Positions 28,183 to 36,798 of a stretch of DNA of 50,458 nucleotides are shown piece by piece (the first letter of the stretch is position 1; each line of letters begins with the position of its first letter). Below the pieces are notes generated by a model, which was not told where the DNA came from, ran no database searches, and was given only the letters and a program-made list of their open reading frames with translations. A program made the position numbers and the translations under genes. The stretch lies in assembly GCA_902526865.1 (NCBI GenBank), contig CABZMK010000009.1:1-50458 (forward strand), in the 5' to 3' direction. The DNA comes from an uncultured Alphaproteobacteria bacterium. GTDB lineage: Bacteria; Pseudomonadota; Alphaproteobacteria; Methylaequorales; Methylaequoraceae.

Positions 28183-29382
28183 ATGAAACTGAAGTCTTAT
28201 TTAAAATTATTTAAAATTTCTAACATAGATTTTTCAAAAGAAATCGGAATCTCAAGTGTTTCCCTCTCAAGATATATAAGTGGAGAGAGACTACCAGAAA
28301 AAAAGATTTTGAATAAAATATTTAAGTTAACAAACGGATCAGTTGATGCGAATGATTTTTTTTTAAGTAGTAGCCCATCACGCGATCTTTCTGAAATTCA
28401 CAAAAAAGAAATAAAAAAAATGGTTTTAAATATAAGAGGAGGAAAATTAAAAGACCTTGCAAAAGCTATTACACTAGTAGAATCTTCACTCAAACTTCAC
28501 AATGCTCAAGCTGACTTTCTGTTATCTAAATTAAAACAAAATAAAAATTCTTTAAGAGTAGGAATTACTGGCGTTCCAGGTGTTGGGAAATCTACATTTA
28601 TCGAAACATTTGGAATGTCTTTAATAGATCTTGGTTTTAAAGTTGCAGTGTTAGCTATAGATCCCTCTTCAAAGAGAACAGGAGGTTCAATTTTAGGAGA
28701 TAAAACAAGGATGATGAAACTATCTGTAAACAAAAATGCTTTCATACGTCCCTCTCCGAGTCAAGGCAATCTTGGGGGAGTAGCAAAAAAAACCTCTGAA
28801 TCAATAAGATGTTTAGAAGAAGCTGGATTCAACATTATTTTTATTGAGACCATGGGCGTTGGTCAGGCGGAAACAACCGTCTACGATATGGTAGATATAT
28901 TTTTAGTCCTTTTGTTACCATCTGGTGGAGACGAACTACAAGGAATAAAAAAAGGAATTATTGAGATGGCAGATGTTATCATAATAAACAAAGCGGATGG
29001 AAACTTGAAAAATACAGCTGAGATCACAATGTTGGAATATAAAAATGCACAAAATATGATTTCAAATATAAGAGAAGATATTTCCCCTGAAGTTTTTCTA
29101 TGTTCATCTACTGAGTCAATTGGCATCACAAAAATATGGAACTTCATAAAAAAATTTGAAAAGATAAGAAGAGACAGTGGATCATTTTATAAAACTAGAA
29201 TTCAGCAACAGACCAAAGCCATTTGGAGAAATATTCTTCTGCAAAGCCAGGATTATATTGAAAATAATTTAAAATATAACGATTCGGTAAAAAAAATTAT
29301 TAAAGATGTAGAAAAAAATAATTTTGATGTTAATAATGCTTCAAAGATAATTTTTGATTTTATCTTGAAAAGAAATACTTAA
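28183..29382 (+). CDS. meaB: MeaB-type mutase-chaperone GTPase with N-terminal XRE-like HTH domain
   Basis: MeaB (ArgK/MMAA) is a G3E GTPase that gates cofactor loading into methylmalonyl-CoA mutase and protects it. Here residues about 80-399 are a standard MeaB: KDLAKAITLVESS near 90, Walker A GVPGVGKST near 130, IDPSSKRTGGSILGDKTRM, ETMGVGQAE and INKADG. Residues 1-62 are extra and resemble a Cro/XRE helix-turn-helix: DFSKEIGISSVSLSRYISGERLPE. The usual length is about 330 residues, this one is 399. No stop separates the parts; an internal ATG at 28420 could yield MeaB alone but lacks a strong ribosome binding site. Confidence 0.93.
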   Translation: MKLKSYLKLFKISNIDFSKEIGISSVSLSRYISGERLPEKKILNKIFKLTNGSVDANDFFLSSSPSRDLSEIHKKEIKKMVLNIRGGKLKDLAKAITLVESSLKLHNAQADFLLSKLKQNKNSLRVGITGVPGVGKSTFIETFGMSLIDLGFKVAVLAIDPSSKRTGGSILGDKTRMMKLSVNKNAFIRPSPSQGNLGGVAKKTSESIRCLEEAGFNIIFIETMGVGQAETTVYDMVDIFLVLLLPSGGDELQGIKKGIIEMADVIIINKADGNLKNTAEITMLEYKNAQNMISNIREDISPEVFLCSSTESIGITKIWNFIKKFEKIRRDSGSFYKTRIQQQTKAIWRNILLQSQDYIENNLKYNDSVKKIIKDVEKNNFDVNNASKIIFDFILKRNT

Positions 29383-29418
29383 TTTCTATTGAATCATTTG
29401 TTAAAAAGGCAACGTATA

Positions 29419-29703
29419 ATGGTAAAAAAATGTAGCATTACAAAGAAAAAACCCATGTCCGGTAACAATGTAAGTCATGCCGTAAACAAAACAAAAAGAA
29501 GATTTTATCCAAACCTTCACAACGTATCTTTTTTCTCTGAAGTATTAGGAAAAAAAATTAAACTTAAAGTTTCTTCACGTGGTATCAAAACAGTTGAAAA
29601 AAATGGTGGAATTGACAACTACATAATTAAAGTTAAAACCTCTGCACTTACTGAAGAAACAAAAAAGCTAAGAAAACTTATCGTATCTAAGTCTTCAAAA
29701 TAG
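29419..29703 (+). CDS. rpmB: 50S ribosomal protein L28
   Basis: A basic 94-residue ribosomal protein. The family features are KKCSITKKKPMSGNNVSHAVNKTKRRFYPNL at the start and a KVSSRGIKTVEKNGG block near residue 55. I chose ATG 29419, matching the L28 N-terminus. The frame is open to 29389, but the extra ten residues are not family-like. It is the last gene of the lysK-to-rpmB run and ends four bases before the convergent cobT stop, with no hairpin between. Confidence 0.95.
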   Translation: MVKKCSITKKKPMSGNNVSHAVNKTKRRFYPNLHNVSFFSEVLGKKIKLKVSSRGIKTVEKNGGIDNYIIKVKTSALTEETKKLRKLIVSKSSK

Positions 29704-29707
29704 CAAT

Positions 29708-31366
29708 CTATCTTTTTTCTTTTAAAATTTCTGTCAAGTTATCTATTATTATTTCACCCAGTTTCTCAACATCGTCAATAGTAAAAGCCCTACTATAATA
29801 TTTAGAAACATCGTGACCTATCCCTATAGCAATGAGATCAATTGCTCTCTTTTTCTCAATTTCAGATACTACCTCCTTTAAATGATTATCAAGAATATTA
29901 GAATTATTTGATGAAAGAGTAGCATCGTCCACTGGAGCTCCGTCTGATATTACAATTAGGATTTTTTTCTTTTCGTTTCTTTTTTTTAATCTACTTGACG
30001 CCCAAATAAGTGCTTCGCCGTCAATATTTTCTTTCAAAAGTCCATCTTTTAAAACTAGGCCTAAATTAAGTTTTGTTTGATTCCATGGTGTGTCTGCATC
30101 TTTATATACAATATGCAGTAGATCATTTAATCTTCCAGGGTTAAGGTCTTTATTTTTCTTCTCCCAAAGCTTTTTTGATTTTCCACCTTTCCATTCTTTA
30201 GTGGTAAAGCCGAGAATTTCAACATTTACTCTACATTTTTCCAAGGTCTTTGTAATTATTTCAGCTGTCATTGCTGATGTAACAATCGGTTTTCCTCTCA
30301 TAGAGCCTGAGTTATCTAGTAAAAGTGATACCACTGTATTTTTTTCAGTATTCTCATTTTCTAATTTAAAAATATTTGAATTTTTCGCGTTTGCAATAAA
30401 TTGAGAAAATCTTGAACTATCAAAGTATCCCTCATCTTGATCAAATTTCCAGGTGCTAAAATCAAGAGAATAAAGAAGCTTCTCAAGTTTTTTTGCAAGA
30501 CTATTTACTAGTTTTGTATTGTCTTTGCATTCTTCATCAAATCTTTGTCTTAATTGTTTTAATTCTGAATAACTAATTAATCTTTCGGCTTTTGTAAAAG
30601 TATCAAATTGTTTCGTAAATACTTTGTAATTAAATTCATCTTTGATAAATGAATTGTTAAAATTATTATTTTCTGCTTTATTAGGTGTTGATTTGTCTTT
30701 ATTTTGATCAACTTTCTTTAATTGAATCCTTTTGAGTTTTTCTTTTTCTTGTTTTTGTGAGGCATTTGTATCTATATTTGAACTTTCCTCAGGATCTTGA
30801 TTATTATGATTATCTTCATCAGTTTCAAGATATGAAATAATTTTCTTTACATGAGAGTAGAATTGATTCTCATCATCAATAACATTTACCAATTTTTTAA
30901 ATTCATTAATACTAATTTTAGAAAATTCTTTAGGTATGTCTTTTTTAGAAACTTGTTTATTGAAAAAAACTTTGAGAAAAGAATTAAACAAAAATGAATT
31001 GTAGTTTTTATTTTTAAGAAAAAAACTATTTCTAAATTCAGGTAAAATTTTGTTTATATTTTTTCTACAACCCTCAAATTCCCTAAAACCGAATGACAAA
31101 CATCTTGTGGTTGCAAAAATTTTGAATAAATGTTTTTTTTCCTCATTTGACGGACAGAATTTATTGAACGTTTTAGAGTCAATATATCTAAGGTTTAAAG
31201 ACGCAATATCGTACCACCCCCTGCTTAAAGGTTTATTAGAAAAACCGTTATTGTCAAAAAAATTTGAATTTTTTGATTTATCAGATACAAGTACTTGCTT
31301 TTCTGAAATTTTTTTTATTTTATTTTTTGATAAAGTCTTGGCAGATATTTCTTTTGCATTTTCCAT
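29708..31366 (-). CDS. cobT: Cobaltochelatase subunit CobT
   Basis: CobT is one of the two ATPase-complex subunits that drive CobN to insert cobalt in aerobic cobalamin synthesis. The 552-residue protein has a charged, low-complexity middle (about residues 185-235, NNQDPEESSNIDTNASQKQ and lysine-rich stretches). A C-terminal von Willebrand A domain carries the MIDAS motif DNSGSMRGKP near residue 350, and ISDGAPVDDATLS near 472. It starts four bases before the preceding cobS stop ends the unit, implying co-expression. CobN is not in the window. Confidence 0.93.
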   Translation of the reverse strand: MENAKEISAKTLSKNKIKKISEKQVLVSDKSKNSNFFDNNGFSNKPLSRGWYDIASLNLRYIDSKTFNKFCPSNEEKKHLFKIFATTRCLSFGFREFEGCRKNINKILPEFRNSFFLKNKNYNSFLFNSFLKVFFNKQVSKKDIPKEFSKISINEFKKLVNVIDDENQFYSHVKKIISYLETDEDNHNNQDPEESSNIDTNASQKQEKEKLKRIQLKKVDQNKDKSTPNKAENNNFNNSFIKDEFNYKVFTKQFDTFTKAERLISYSELKQLRQRFDEECKDNTKLVNSLAKKLEKLLYSLDFSTWKFDQDEGYFDSSRFSQFIANAKNSNIFKLENENTEKNTVVSLLLDNSGSMRGKPIVTSAMTAEIITKTLEKCRVNVEILGFTTKEWKGGKSKKLWEKKNKDLNPGRLNDLLHIVYKDADTPWNQTKLNLGLVLKDGLLKENIDGEALIWASSRLKKRNEKKKILIVISDGAPVDDATLSSNNSNILDNHLKEVVSEIEKKRAIDLIAIGIGHDVSKYYSRAFTIDDVEKLGEIIIDNLTEILKEKR

Positions 31367-31369
31367 AAT

Positions 31370-32338
31370 TTATTCAAAATCAGTTATCAATTCTCTCCCA
31401 AAACACCTTTGATAAAACTCATTTATTATTTTTTGATCATTAAGATCACATTTATTCAAGAACGAAAGTTTAAATGCGTGATCAATATCTCCAAAAATTT
31501 CAAAATTTTCAGCCCACATTATACACGTTCTTGGAGACATTATTACTGAGATTTCAGAATTTTTGAATGCATCTCTTACCAAATTTGCCAGCAAAACCAT
31601 TTTGGAAATTGAATCGTGAACTTTTTTTGTACTTTTTTTAATTTTATTTTTAATTATTTTTTCTTCAATTTCAGGTTCAAGAAAATTTAAAGCACAAAAA
31701 ATATTCCATCTGTCTAGTTGACCTTGGTTTAAATTCTGTGTTCCATAATATAAGCCAGAGGTATCTCCAAGCCCGAGGGTGTTGCATGTCCCAAAAATTC
31801 TGAAGTAGCGGTTTGGTGTGATAATTGTATTTTGGTCTAAAAGTGTTAATTTACCTTCAGCCTCCAAAACTCTTTGAATTACAAACATTACATCTGGTCG
31901 ACCTGCGTCATATTCATCAAATACCAAAGCAACTGGATTTTTAATTGCCCATGGAAGAAGTCCTTCTTTGAACGTTGTAACTTGCTTATCTCCTTCCAAT
32001 ACTATTCCATCTTTTCCAAGTAAATCAAATCTACTTATGTGTCCGTCTAGATTTATTCTTACACAAGGCCAATTTAATCTTGCGGATATTTGTTCGATGT
32101 GAGAGGATTTCCCCGTTCCATGAAGACCCTGAATCAATACTTTCTTATTATATCTGAAACCCATTAAAATTGAAGTGGTAGTTGCATCATCGAAAACATA
32201 ACCATCATCAACTTCTGGGACTAAATCGGATTTTTGTGAAAAGTAAGGCACCATTAGTTTTTTAGAAATCCCAAATATTTTAGAGGCATCAATCTGCTTT
32301 GGTGAATTCAAATCTAAATTATTATTTTCTAATAACAT
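31370..32338 (-). CDS. cobS: Cobaltochelatase subunit CobS (AAA+ ATPase)
   Basis: CobS is the MoxR-like AAA+ partner of CobT. The 322-residue protein has Walker A in LIQGLHGTGKSSHIEQI near residue 70, then INLDGHISRFDLLGKD. Walker B is ALVFDEYDAGRPDVMF near residue 136, and sensor 1 is RIFGTCNTLGLGD. The N-terminus DASKIFGISKKLMVPYFS matches the family. It overlaps the upstream J-domain gene by 10 bases and is followed by cobT after three bases. Confidence 0.95.
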   Translation of the reverse strand: MLLENNNLDLNSPKQIDASKIFGISKKLMVPYFSQKSDLVPEVDDGYVFDDATTTSILMGFRYNKKVLIQGLHGTGKSSHIEQISARLNWPCVRINLDGHISRFDLLGKDGIVLEGDKQVTTFKEGLLPWAIKNPVALVFDEYDAGRPDVMFVIQRVLEAEGKLTLLDQNTIITPNRYFRIFGTCNTLGLGDTSGLYYGTQNLNQGQLDRWNIFCALNFLEPEIEEKIIKNKIKKSTKKVHDSISKMVLLANLVRDAFKNSEISVIMSPRTCIMWAENFEIFGDIDHAFKLSFLNKCDLNDQKIINEFYQRCFGRELITDFE

Positions 32339-32901
32339 CCACTTCTCGGTAATTTTTGTAGAATTTTATATGCTTTGTTGATTTCTTTCATTTTCTTTTC
32401 TTTATTGTTAATATTATTTTTTACGTCCGGGTGATATTTTTTTACTAATTTTTTATACCTGGCTTTTAGTTGATCTTCACTAAAATTTGGTTCCAATTTC
32501 AATATAATTAATGAATTTTCAATTTGTTCATTAAAACTATAATTTTCTTTATTTTCAAATCCTTTTCTTTTTTTTCTAAACTTCAGCTTTTGAGCGTCAA
32601 AAATAATGTTAAATTCAAAATTTATTTTCGATGCTGAGCCTGTGGAAAATGGCTTGGTCGGTTTTCCCTCAAAAATGTCATTTTTTTGAAATTCATAAAT
32701 TTCATTCTGAGATTTTCCTGCAAAAAAATTCCATCTCTTATTATATATTTTAATATGTTTACTGCAAAATAAATACTTTTCAGAGCTATTCGGAGATTTT
32801 GGTGCGAAAAATTCTCCTGGCTCACTACAATTTCTTTCATCGCATTTTCTTTCGTCTGCCTTATCAAAAAAAATATAACTGTCTGTTGCTTTTTTTTTCA
32901 T
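32329..32901 (-). CDS. J-domain protein with N-terminal Cys/His motif
   Basis: A 190-residue protein with a C-terminal DnaJ domain: SEDQLKARYKKLVKKYHPD with the HPD tripeptide near residue 155, then KMKEINKAYKILQKL. The N-terminus has a putative metal site: C-x4-C in KCDERNC near residue 18, then FCSKH near residue 46, and RWNFFAG after it. This architecture is common directly upstream of cobS in alphaproteobacteria. The client of the Hsp70 it would serve is unknown. The start lies 21 bases from the divergent bolA start. Confidence 0.88.
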   Translation of the reverse strand: MKKKATDSYIFFDKADERKCDERNCSEPGEFFAPKSPNSSEKYLFCSKHIKIYNKRWNFFAGKSQNEIYEFQKNDIFEGKPTKPFSTGSASKINFEFNIIFDAQKLKFRKKRKGFENKENYSFNEQIENSLIILKLEPNFSEDQLKARYKKLVKKYHPDVKNNINNKEKKMKEINKAYKILQKLPRSGCY

Positions 32902-32922
32902 ATTCTTATTATTATTACATAT

Positions 32923-33177
32923 ATGAATGAATCAACAATTTACAAAAAACTCAACACTAACTTCAAGCCATCATTTTTAAAAGTTGAAAATGAATCTCAT
33001 TTACACAAAAACCATCCACAAAGTCCAAAAGGAGGCAATTCACATTTTTATGTGGAAATTAAATCAAGTATTTTTAATAACTTGTCCAGATTACAGAGCC
33101 AAAGAAGGATATACAAGGTTTTAGAAAATGAAATGAAAAGTTTCGTCCACGCTCTAAGGATCAAAATTTTAAATTAA
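32923..33177 (+). CDS. bolA: BolA family protein
   Basis: An 84-residue BolA-like protein, a small alpha/beta KH-like fold that works with monothiol glutaredoxins in iron-sulfur trafficking. Visible features are ESHLHKNH near residue 24, GGNSHFYVEI near residue 38, and the C-terminal HALRIKIL. It is divergent from the J-domain gene with a 21-base gap. Its TAA stop overlaps the TAA stop of the convergent CBS gene in the tetranucleotide TTAA. Confidence 0.9.
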   Translation: MNESTIYKKLNTNFKPSFLKVENESHLHKNHPQSPKGGNSHFYVEIKSSIFNNLSRLQSQRRIYKVLENEMKSFVHALRIKILN

Positions 33178-33629
33178 CTACCATATCCTGTTCCAAACAT
33201 AAATTCTTGATGTTTTTTAAGTGAATCTTGAAGTTCAGTATTAGCATAATCATACAAATCTCTCATAGACAAAATACCTATAATTTTTTTTTTTTCTATT
33301 ACTGGAAGGTGTCTAAATCCATTTGACCGCATTACATGAATTGCATCAATCGGAGTTTTTTTTGATGAAATGGTTTGCACATTTTTTGTCATAATTTTAG
33401 ATATTAATGTTCCTTTGGGATCAAGATTTTTAGGGATAATCTTAAAGGTTATATCTCTTTCAGTAATGATACCAACAAGGTCGTCTTTATTTTTAGAATC
33501 ACACACTAGCAATGCTCCGCATTTATTCTTTAACATGGTTACGGCAGCATCATATGCTGAAGATTTGTGTCCAATAATTACCAATCTCTGATTAATTAGG
33601 ACTTTTTCAAGTATCTCCTGAATAATCAA
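33174..33629 (-). CDS. CBS-domain pair protein
   Basis: A 151-residue protein made of two CBS domains: about residues 14-65 (AYDAAVTMLKNKCGALLV, then LVGIITERDI) and 75-130 (TPIDAIHVMRSNGFRHLPVI, then IIGILSMRDL). CBS pairs bind adenine nucleotides and sense energy state; the target is unknown. The start is TTG at 33629, supported by GGGGAG six bases upstream; no ATG is available. It lies 42 bases after the CorC/HlyC gene on the same strand. Confidence 0.85.
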   Translation of the reverse strand: MIIQEILEKVLINQRLVIIGHKSSAYDAAVTMLKNKCGALLVCDSKNKDDLVGIITERDITFKIIPKNLDPKGTLISKIMTKNVQTISSKKTPIDAIHVMRSNGFRHLPVIEKKKIIGILSMRDLYDYANTELQDSLKKHQEFMFGTGYGS

Positions 33630-33671
33630 TTCAAACTCCCCATTAAATTATAATACAAATTTAAAATAATT

Positions 33672-34949
33672 TTAATTATTTTTTGAAATTTTTAGCATAA
33701 GTAATTGATTATTTTTTTTTGAAAGAATTTTAAATTTTAATCCAAAGAAAGAAAAAACCTGCCCTTTTTTTGGAATAATTCTACTTTCATAGAGAATAAG
33801 CCCAGCTACTGTAGAGGCATTGTTAATTGGTAGGTCTGTTCCAATTTGCTTATTAAGATCGCGAATATTCACTGTACCATTTACTAAAAAATGATTTTTT
33901 GATGTTTTTTTAATACCGTTTTCATTTTTTGAAAGTTTTAAATCATCTAGCTCGTCGTCAATATCTCCAACAATTTCCTCAATAATGTCTTCAAGGGTTA
34001 TGATTCCTAAAAACTCACCATATTCATCAACAACTATAGAGAAATGTTCTTTTCTTCTTTTAAAAGCTATTAACTGATTGTCTAACTTCGTAGATTCTGG
34101 AATGAACCAAGGTTTTTGACAATAATTTAATATATTAAATTTTTTTTGGTCTAATGAGGTTTCTCCAATTAATTTTCTAACATGCAAAACTCCTACAATG
34201 TTTTCTGGGTTTTTTTCCCAAATAGGAATTCTTGAATGTGGAGAATTTTTTAATTTTAGAATCAAATCTGTATACGAAGTATCGGATGGCAAACTGTAAA
34301 TATCTTTACGTGAAATCATTATTGATCCGACTGTTATGTCATCTAAGTCTAAAATTGACTTCAACATTTGTTTTTCTTCTTTGCCTGTTGAATCTTTCCC
34401 ATGTAAATCAATTGCCCCTCGTAATTCCTCTTCACTTTGTTCAAGTTTTTCTTCTTTAGAAACATTCTTATAATCTATGCCGAGCATCTTTAATATTAAG
34501 CCTACGATGAAATTTAAAATTTTTGTTAAGGGAAAAAGCAATATTATTATTATCCTTATTAAAGGAGCTATCTTTAATGCAAATTTGTCAGCTTTAGATA
34601 ATGCAATGGTTTTTGGAATTAATTCACCAAAAATCAGTATCATTAGTGTCATTATGATTGTTGCATAAAAAATTCCCTCAGATGCAGTAATTTCTATTAG
34701 AATTTTTGTTGCCAACGCTGAAGCTAAAACATTTACAAGATTATTTGCAAAAAGGATTGTACAAATTAATTGTTCCTTGTCTTTAAAGATTTTTTCAAAA
34801 ATTCCAGCGTTTTTTTTACCTGATCTTGCTAGAGTATGAATTCTTGCCTTAGAAGCCGAAGTTAATGATGTCTCAGATCCAGAGAAAAATGCTGATAAAA
34901 AAATAAGGCCGATAATAGAACCTATTAATACTGCTAAAGAAAACTCCAT
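33672..34949 (-). CDS. CorC/HlyC family (CNNM-type) membrane protein
   Basis: A 425-residue protein with an N-terminal DUF21/CNNM membrane domain: helices around residues 5-25, 60-85, 90-110 and 130-155, with FFSGSETSLTSASKARIH near residue 22. A CBS pair follows (about 205-330) and a C-terminal CorC/HlyC domain begins near 345. Relatives are magnesium or cobalt efflux-associated transporters, though many are annotated as hemolysin-like. In alphaproteobacteria it often follows aroK-aroB, as here. The start is ATG 34949, 3 bases after aroB. Confidence 0.9.
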   Translation of the reverse strand: MEFSLAVLIGSIIGLIFLSAFFSGSETSLTSASKARIHTLARSGKKNAGIFEKIFKDKEQLICTILFANNLVNVLASALATKILIEITASEGIFYATIIMTLMILIFGELIPKTIALSKADKFALKIAPLIRIIIILLFPLTKILNFIVGLILKMLGIDYKNVSKEEKLEQSEEELRGAIDLHGKDSTGKEEKQMLKSILDLDDITVGSIMISRKDIYSLPSDTSYTDLILKLKNSPHSRIPIWEKNPENIVGVLHVRKLIGETSLDQKKFNILNYCQKPWFIPESTKLDNQLIAFKRRKEHFSIVVDEYGEFLGIITLEDIIEEIVGDIDDELDDLKLSKNENGIKKTSKNHFLVNGTVNIRDLNKQIGTDLPINNASTVAGLILYESRIIPKKGQVFSFFGLKFKILSKKNNQLLMLKISKNN

Positions 34950-34952
34950 AAT

Positions 34953-36059
34953 TTATTTTAATTCATTTTTTAAAAAATTTGATAATAATTTTTCATTATC
35001 TAAAAATAGTCTGATGGGTGAACCAATGTCTTTAATGAGGATTAGCTTAATTTTGTTATTTTTTACTTTTTTATCAAATTTCATATGTCGTAAAAAACTC
35101 TTTGGTGAAATCTTAATATTGTAGTCACTTAATTTGTAATTAATTTTTAAATTTTCGAGATGAGAAGAATATTTTTCAAGGACATCTTTTTTACAAATTT
35201 TTAAAAATGAAGAAAACTTTATTGCTAAATGCATTCCTATAAAAATAGCTTCTCCATGTTTAATTTTATTTTTATATCCTGTAATAGCTTCAATGGCGTG
35301 CCCAAAAGTGTGGCCAAAATTTAATAATTCTCTTATTCCTTTTTCTTTTTCATCTATCGAAACAATTTTTGATTTTATCGAACAGCTTTTTTTTATTGCA
35401 TAAACACAACTTTCCGTGTGAAGTGAGATCACCTTTTTACCATTTTTGACTAACCAATTAAAAAAATTTTTGTCATATATAAAAGAGTATTTCAAAATTT
35501 CAGCATACCCCGAATTGACATCTCTTTTATTTAAAGTTTTTAAAATATCAGTTGAAATAATAACTGACTTTGGTTGGTTGAAAGACCCTATTAGATTTTT
35601 GCCATATTTTGAATTTATACCTGTTTTCCCTCCTACTGAACTATCAACTTGAGCCAGAAGGGTTGAAGGTACTTGAACAAAATCTAAACCTCTAAGTATT
35701 AGAGATGAGGCCAACCCAACTAAGTCACCTAAAACACCTCCTCCAATGCAAATTAGAAGGGTATCTCTATCAACTTCAAGTTTTAGAATTTTTTCAACTA
35801 GAAGTTCTAGGTATTTAAAACTTTTAATTTTTTCACCTTGCGGTAAAATAATTTGATCAAATTCAATGTCTTTATTCAAATAGTTATTGAATAAAGATGG
35901 ATTTTTTTCCAAGATATTTTTATCCGAAATTACAACAGTTTTAGAATAATTCTTATAATTAGAAATATAATCAGTTAATGACTTATGAATATCTTTTCCA
36001 ATAAATATCTTATAAGAGTTTATTCCTAAAGAGACTTTGCAGATATCTATACTATTCAT
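34953..36059 (-). CDS. aroB: 3-dehydroquinate synthase AroB
   Basis: The second enzyme of the shikimate pathway, converting DAHP to dehydroquinate with NAD+ and a divalent metal. The 368-residue protein has the nucleotide-binding GGGVLGDLVGLASSLILRG near residue 106, and TLLAQVDSSVGGKTGIN near residue 132. The metal-ligand block LLNFGHTFGHAIE is near residue 247, and HGEAIFIGM follows. It overlaps aroK by 8 bases and is followed by the CorC/HlyC gene. Confidence 0.97.
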   Translation of the reverse strand: MNSIDICKVSLGINSYKIFIGKDIHKSLTDYISNYKNYSKTVVISDKNILEKNPSLFNNYLNKDIEFDQIILPQGEKIKSFKYLELLVEKILKLEVDRDTLLICIGGGVLGDLVGLASSLILRGLDFVQVPSTLLAQVDSSVGGKTGINSKYGKNLIGSFNQPKSVIISTDILKTLNKRDVNSGYAEILKYSFIYDKNFFNWLVKNGKKVISLHTESCVYAIKKSCSIKSKIVSIDEKEKGIRELLNFGHTFGHAIEAITGYKNKIKHGEAIFIGMHLAIKFSSFLKICKKDVLEKYSSHLENLKINYKLSDYNIKISPKSFLRHMKFDKKVKNNKIKLILIKDIGSPIRLFLDNEKLLSNFLKNELK

Positions 36060-36579
36060 ATTGTTTTAAAGTTTCTATAATATTTTTTACAATCTCAAAA
36101 ATTGGTGTATCACTTACATTTATAGAAAAATGTGATTTGCTGTAATGATTAATTCTTTCCTTATACATTTGTTTTAAGTTATCTTCAAGTTTCCCTTTGT
36201 TTAACTTTGGTCTGTTTGATAGATTTTTCTTTAGCCTGGATATCAAAGTACTCAACTTGGCATTAAGAAATACACAAATACATTCTTTTAAAAGAAATTC
36301 TCTTAATTCTTCGTTACAGAAAATACCCGCTCCTGGTGATATAACCAATTTATTTTTTTGATTTATTAATTTGATTAATATGGACTGCTCTAATTTGCGA
36401 AATTCAGGTTCACCATATATTCTAAAAAAATCTTTAATCTTTAAGTTGGAAATTCTTTCGATTTCCTGATCGATATCAAAAAAATTTCTAGAAATTTCCT
36501 TTGATAAATTTTTTCCTATCGTGGTTTTTCCTGCTCCAGTCATACCAACTATTATTATATTTTTATTTTTCAAAGTCAT
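36052..36579 (-). CDS. aroK: Shikimate kinase AroK
   Basis: This enzyme phosphorylates shikimate with ATP. The 175-residue protein has the P-loop GMTGAGKTTIG at residues 12-22, followed by FFDIDQEIE with the shikimate-binding aspartate. FRKLEQ and SPGAGIF lie in the binding domain, and a lid region carries NRPKLNKG. It opens the aroK-aroB-corC unit on the minus strand and lies 84 bases from the plus-strand small open frame. Confidence 0.96.
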   Translation of the reverse strand: MTLKNKNIIIVGMTGAGKTTIGKNLSKEISRNFFDIDQEIERISNLKIKDFFRIYGEPEFRKLEQSILIKLINQKNKLVISPGAGIFCNEELREFLLKECICVFLNAKLSTLISRLKKNLSNRPKLNKGKLEDNLKQMYKERINHYSKSHFSINVSDTPIFEIVKNIIETLKQYE

Positions 36580-36663
36580 ATATTTGTTTTTACATAAATA
36601 ATAGATTTTTTTAGAGAATTATTGTTAATATTATAATAATTTATTTGATAAAATATAATAAAC

Positions 36664-36798
36664 ATGGACAAGTTAATAGTTAAGATTTTTATTTCACTAA
36701 CAGTAGTTTTCTTTGTATTAATAATATACTTAGGAACATCAGATTTTATAATTAATCCAAGACTTATTGAGAGTGAGCTTTATCTTGAAAATAAATAA
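36664..36798 (+). CDS. Possible small single-span membrane protein
   Basis: An ATG-initiated frame of 44 residues. Residues 8-24 (IFISLTVVFFVLIIYLG) form a clear hydrophobic helix, followed by a polar tail ending SELYLENK. It lies just before the unknown secreted protein and overlaps its likely start by 14-32 bases, a translational-coupling pattern. There is no strong ribosome binding site, and the family is not recognised. It may be a real small gene or chance. Confidence 0.4.
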   Translation: MDKLIVKIFISLTVVFFVLIIYLGTSDFIINPRLIESELYLENK

